DNA from: Euglena gracilis
Taxonomy: Eukaryota > Euglenida > Euglenophyceae > Euglenales
Length of the DNA: 64,000 bases
Assembly (NCBI GenBank): GCA_039621445.1
Contig: CP154955.1
Location: 7,176,010-7,240,009 of the forward strand
Direction: 5' to 3'
In this document: positions 60,547 to 64,000 of the stretch, one piece after another
How the letters are laid out: each line of letters starts with the position of its first letter
How positions within the stretch are numbered: position 1 is the first letter of the stretch
The notes under the pieces: generated by a model
What the model saw: only the letters and a program-made list of their open reading frames with translations
Databases searched by the model: none
What the model was told of the DNA's origin: nothing
Position numbers and translations under genes: made by a program

Positions 60547-62107
60547 TTAAAACCGGCGTTTGGGACGCCGGGTTCAGGACAGAACCGGCGTCCCCCCCCA
60601 CGGGTTCTGTTCTAAAACCCGGCGTTAGGAACGCCGGTTCTGTCCAAAACCCGGCGTCCGTTTTGTCATTCCCAAAAATGTCATGAAAAGTGCCCCGAAA
60701 TGGCCGTGAAGTCCTGAGATGACTGTTCAAACCATGTAGCACAATGAAATTTGCCATTTGGGGACCAGTGGGGTGGATGTCCAATTTTGGTGAAAACTGG
60801 CCCCGTTTTGGAAATAGAGTACCGTGCAGCATGGAAAAATCTGGTGAGCACCGCTGGTCGTCTGTTGAAAAGAGCTTTCGATCGAGGGGCAACTTGGTAC
60901 CAGGGTTGACGTTTTTTTTGTTTTTTTAAAAAAAACAAAAAAACGTGTTTTTTTTAAAAAAACATGCAAAAACGCAAAAAAAACATGTTTTTTTGAAAAA
61001 GCAAAAATTGACCTTTTTCCTTGCGAAATCGCCATTTTTTTGAGGAAAATTTTTCGGGTGTGGTTCGGGTCACGGGGGGGGGGGTCACGGGGGAACACTA
61101 CACTTTCGGTGGCCAAATTAGGAATCACTGAAAACAAATTTTTGGGGAAAAATCCTTTTCAGGCTCCAAATTAATCCCCCAACCTAAAATTCGTAATTTT
61201 GGCACCAAATTAGGCATCACTAGTCCAAATTTTGCAAAATTTATGCCTAAAAATTAGGAATCTGCCTGAATATTTTGTCAAATTAGACATCACCGGCCAA
61301 ATTTTTTTCAGAAAAAAAATTGGCCGAAAAGGGTCTTGGGTCGGGTCGGGGGGGGGTCACGGGGGTAACACCCGCTCTAAAGTTTTTTTTATGTGTTAAA
61401 GTATTTTTCAAATCTGTGTTTTCTGGTGCAAAAAATCATGCTTTCAACCCAAAAAAAGACAAAAAAATGAATGCTGCAGAAATAAAGAATGAACTCTTTC
61501 CCAAAAAAGAACATTGCAAAAAATTTTCCCCCCAACCCCTCTATGACGTTTTTTTTTTTATTATAAAAAAAACATATATTTTTTAAAAAAACATGTTTTT
61601 TGTTTCGAAAAAAACAAGCCGTCAACCTTGCTTGGTACCCTAACGTTGCACGCAGCCCGAGATACGCTCGTGATCGTCAGATCGGCCAGAATCTGAGTCG
61701 AAATTTGTGGGGATTTTTGGTGCTTTTTGGTTTAAGGTGCATGCATAATGAACCATACAGAAACAAATTTTCTCTTCTAATCGACGGCCTAAGGGGTCCA
61801 GGAGTGCAGGGGAATTGTGTAATTAGGATTTCCCAGTGACAGGAAATAAGAGTACCAGGCGGCGTTACTAAATTTGGTGGTGATCAACAGTCGTCTGATG
61901 AAAAGAGCTTTCGATTGAGGGGTGAGTTTGTACCTGAACGATTGATACTACCAGAGATACGCTCGCGAACGTCGGAATTTGGCAAATTCAAAGCAGCGTG
62001 ATATTTCAGATCAGTGGTCAAAGATTGGTCTTAAGAGTGTCCTTTGACCGAAGGTTGGGGACGCCGGTTCTGTCCTAAACCCGGCGTCTCTAAAACGCCG
62101 CTTTAAA
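60547..62107 (+). mobile_element. Repeat X, copy 3, split by a hAT-like element
   Basis: Left part 60547-60900 and right part 61639-62107 together match X copies 1 and 2 (TAAAACCGGCGTTTGGGACG start, CGCCGCTTTAAAC end). The break at CTTGGTAC is explained by the insertion 60901-61630. More diverged than copies 1 and 2. Confidence 0.85.
60901..61630. mobile_element. hAT-like element CAGGGTTGACG, copy 1 (TSD CTTGGTAC)
   Basis: 730 bp starting CAGGGTTGACG and ending CGTCAACCTTG, flanked by perfect CTTGGTAC (60893-60900 and 61631-61638). A/T-run blocks lie just inside both ends. The centre has a GTCACGGGG run and AATTAGG(A/C)AT-type units. No transposase. Confidence 0.92.
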
Positions 62108-62200
62108 CAAAGGAGGGTCGGACGCCGGTTCTGTCTTGAACCCGGCGTCCCCGGACGCCGGGTTCAGGACAGAACCGGCGTCCGCCCCCCTTTTTTGTTG
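62108..62200. repeat. Hairpin following X copy 3
   Basis: GGTCGGACGCCGGTTCTGTC...GGCGTCC arms around GGACG, then a T-run. It is the counterpart of the hairpins at 22566 and 30533. Confidence 0.8.
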
Positions 62201-62481
62201 TAAAACCTACCATGACCCCCCCCCCTCAAATGAACACCCCCCAAAGTGGTCCTCTGGGGTCGGCCGGAAGGTATGGCCGGAACATGGACAAATTTTTCAT
62301 AGGTTAAAAGGGTTATCAAACACCTCATTTTTTTTAAAAATTTTCCGAAATTTTTTGGACCTGATGGAAAAAATGGTCCAGATCACGAATTTTGCACAAA
62401 AATTCCCCCCAAAAATGGTGGGGGGGGGGTTATAATCTATGTCCAGAACTGCGTTTGGGCCAAGAGTTAGGGGGAGTCCGG

Positions 62482-63167
62482 CAAGGTTGACGGCTTGTTT
62501 TTTTTGAAACAAAAAACATGTTTTTTTAAAAAAAATATGTTTTTTTAAAAAAAACAAAAAAACGTCATGGAGGGTTTGGGGGAAAAATTTTTGCAATGTT
62601 TTTTTTTTGGGAAAAAGTTCATTTTTTTTATTTCTGCAGCATTCATTTTTTTTGTTTTTTTGGGGGGTTGAAAGCATGATTTTTGCACCAGAAAACACAG
62701 ATTTGAAAAATACTTTAACACATAAAAAAACTTTAGAGCGGGTATTCCCCACCCGACCTAAGACCCTTTTCGGCCAATTTTTTTCTGAAAAAAACTTGGC
62801 CGGTGATGCCTAATTTGACAAAATATTCAGGTAGATTCCTAATTTTGAGGCATAAATTTTGCAAAATTTGGACTAGTGATGCCTAATTTGGTGTCAAAAT
62901 ACTAATTTTAGGTTGGGGGATCCTAATTTGGAGCCAAAAAGGATTTTCCCCCCAAAATTCGTTTTCGGTGATTCCTAATTTGGCCACCGAAAATGTAGTG
63001 TTCCCCCGTGACCCGAACCACACCCGAAAAATTTTCCTCAAAAAAATGGCGATTTCGCAAGGAAAAAGGTCAATTTTTGCTTTTCAAAAAAACCATGTTT
63101 TTTGCCTTTTTTTTAAAAAAACATGTTTTTTTGTTTTTTTAAAAAAACAAAAAAAACGTCAACCCTG
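62482..63167. mobile_element. hAT-like element CAGGGTTGACG, copy 2, inverted (TSD GAGTCCGG)
   Basis: Starts CAAGGTTGACGG and ends CGTCAACCCTG, flanked by perfect GAGTCCGG (62474-62481 and 63168-63175). It is the reverse complement of 60901-61630 with similar interior, including CTTTAACACATAAAAAAACT and the A/T-run blocks. Confidence 0.92.
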
Positions 63168-63175
63168 GAGTCCGG

Positions 63176-63224
63176 GGGCGGGGACCGCGGCGCCGAAGGC
63201 GCCGCGGTCCCCGCCCCTGGACCC
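63176..63224. repeat. GC hairpin with GGCGCCGAAGGCGCC tip
   Basis: GGGGCGGGGACCGCGGCGCC and its mirror close around GAA. It lies directly beside the right target duplication of the hAT-like element. Confidence 0.85.
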
Positions 63225-63249
63225 CCCTTAAAACCTTGACCCAAAACAC

Positions 63250-63480
63250 TGTTCTTGGTTAAAACCTATTTTCTGGGCCCGACGCCTGTCTTAAAAACGT
63301 GTTCAGCCCGCCAAATGCCTGCCCTGAAATTCGTGGTCATGAACACGTTTTCCATTAGGGCATTTGTGGCAACGACACGTTTTCCATTAAGGCATCTGTG
63401 GCAATGACACGTTTTCCATCAGGGCATCTGTGGTCAGGCACGTTTTCCATTAGGGCATCTGTGGCAACCCCGAGCAAGAA
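63250..63480. repeat. Terminal region of recombinase locus D
   Basis: GTTCTTGGTTAAAACCTATT begins a sequence that continues TTCTGGGCCCGACGCCTGTC. This is the terminus seen on the tRNA-carrying element at 16988-17030. It is followed by CCTGCCCTGAAATTCGTGG and four CACGTTTTCCATTA(A/G)GGCAT minisatellite units. Confidence 0.75.
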
Positions 63481-63622
63481 GCAAAAATCGCTATCATGAA
63501 AAATCGGCGAGCGGTTGAGAGGCCGAGGTGGTCCTCAACGAGTGAGGCGGGTCGGGGGCACTCTACAACACAACAGAAGGCTAGACGTTGCCTTGGAGCA
63601 CTCCGACACGGAGTGGCGGACA

Positions 63623-64000
63623 TCACGGAACACGACACGCTTTACACAAAAAAGAGCCATACTTTGGTGGCCGCCGCAAATCTTGGCAATGAAAATGATA
63701 TGCCAAACCGCAGGCGTCGCACACAATTTTGTTCAGCTCCACACAATTTGGATTTTTGGGAATTGCAACACCACAAAAACCACATTTGTCCTGTTTTAGG
63801 CACAGGGGGTTGGTCAGGGGAGGGAGGCGCGACATTGACAAGTCTGGCGCGTTGGCCAGTCTTGTCATCGCGGCTCTTCTGGCCACGTCTTTGAATGTCA
63901 GCCGCCGGTCAACCTTGCTTGTTACCCATGCAGCAACTCCCCGGTACGTCTCCGGGGAGGTCTGCAGGGATAACAAGGTGTTGATAGGGTACTCGCCTCA
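63623..64000 (-). CDS. Locus D: C-terminal part of recombinase-PHD protein, runs off window
   Basis: The frame is open from the window edge: EYPINT, ETYRGVAAWVTSKVDRR, then TFKDVARRAAMTRLANAPDL, aligned with locus A's TFKDLARRSAMSRLVNSGEL (box II-like region). It then runs into a C4HC3 PHD finger: CGFCGVAIPKNPNC, VVCDACG-like IVCDACG, YHFHCQDLRRPP, FLCKACRVP and stop TGA (63623-63625). No break occurs within the window, so this is the best-preserved copy of the C-terminus. The box I Arg region would lie beyond 64000. The PHD may bind chromatin, which is inference. Confidence 0.8.

Overview
The window looks like nuclear DNA of a unicellular eukaryote (a protist, possibly an alga). It holds a conserved eukaryotic gene split by introns, PHD zinc fingers, tRNA genes with T-run (pol III-type) stops, and very dense transposon and satellite DNA. 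There are no operons, Shine-Dalgarno sites or phage-like gene blocks. I cannot name the lineage. Protein-coding content is low and most open frames are repeat shadows.

Layout. 0.5-1.7 kb: a 198-bp direct-repeat pair. 2.5-6.9 kb (minus): exons of a protein phosphatase methylesterase-1 (PPME1)-like host gene, the only clear cellular gene. 9.2-9.7 kb: a hAT-like MITE. 9.8-11.3 kb (minus): a tyrosine-recombinase/PHD-finger mobile-element gene (locus A). 12.2-12.7 and 15.9-16.3 kb: broken coding sequence of unknown family. 16.4-18.1 kb: a partial copy of repeat 'X', then an inverted-repeat element carrying three tRNA-like genes, then a long perfect hairpin. 19.4 kb: a retroelement endonuclease fragment. 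21.3-23.3 kb: locus B of the recombinase family, split by a hAT-like element. 23-34 kb: palindrome arrays, MITEs and a second X copy. 35-37 kb: two retrotransposon endonuclease fragments. 39.0-42.2 kb and 42.9-51.6 kb: two giant inverted-repeat-bounded (foldback) structures whose interiors are satellite arrays (about 34-bp and about 158-bp units). 52-54 kb: nested small elements. 55.7-57.6 kb: locus C of the recombinase family. 60.5-63.2 kb: a third X copy split by a hAT-like element, and a second copy of that hAT-like element. 63.3-64 kb (minus): locus D, running off the end.

How it fits together. The best candidate for an unusual system is a tyrosine-recombinase (Crypton-like) family with a C-terminal PHD finger, seen as four incomplete copies. 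The copies complement one another, so the full domain order can be inferred. One end of locus D nearly matches the end of the tRNA-carrying element, so a recombinase element and a tRNA cassette share terminal sequence. Many small elements can be bounded exactly by 8-bp (hAT-like) or TA target duplications. Conceptual removal of two of them restores a recombinase reading frame. Several frames break at homopolymer runs, which may be decay or consensus error.
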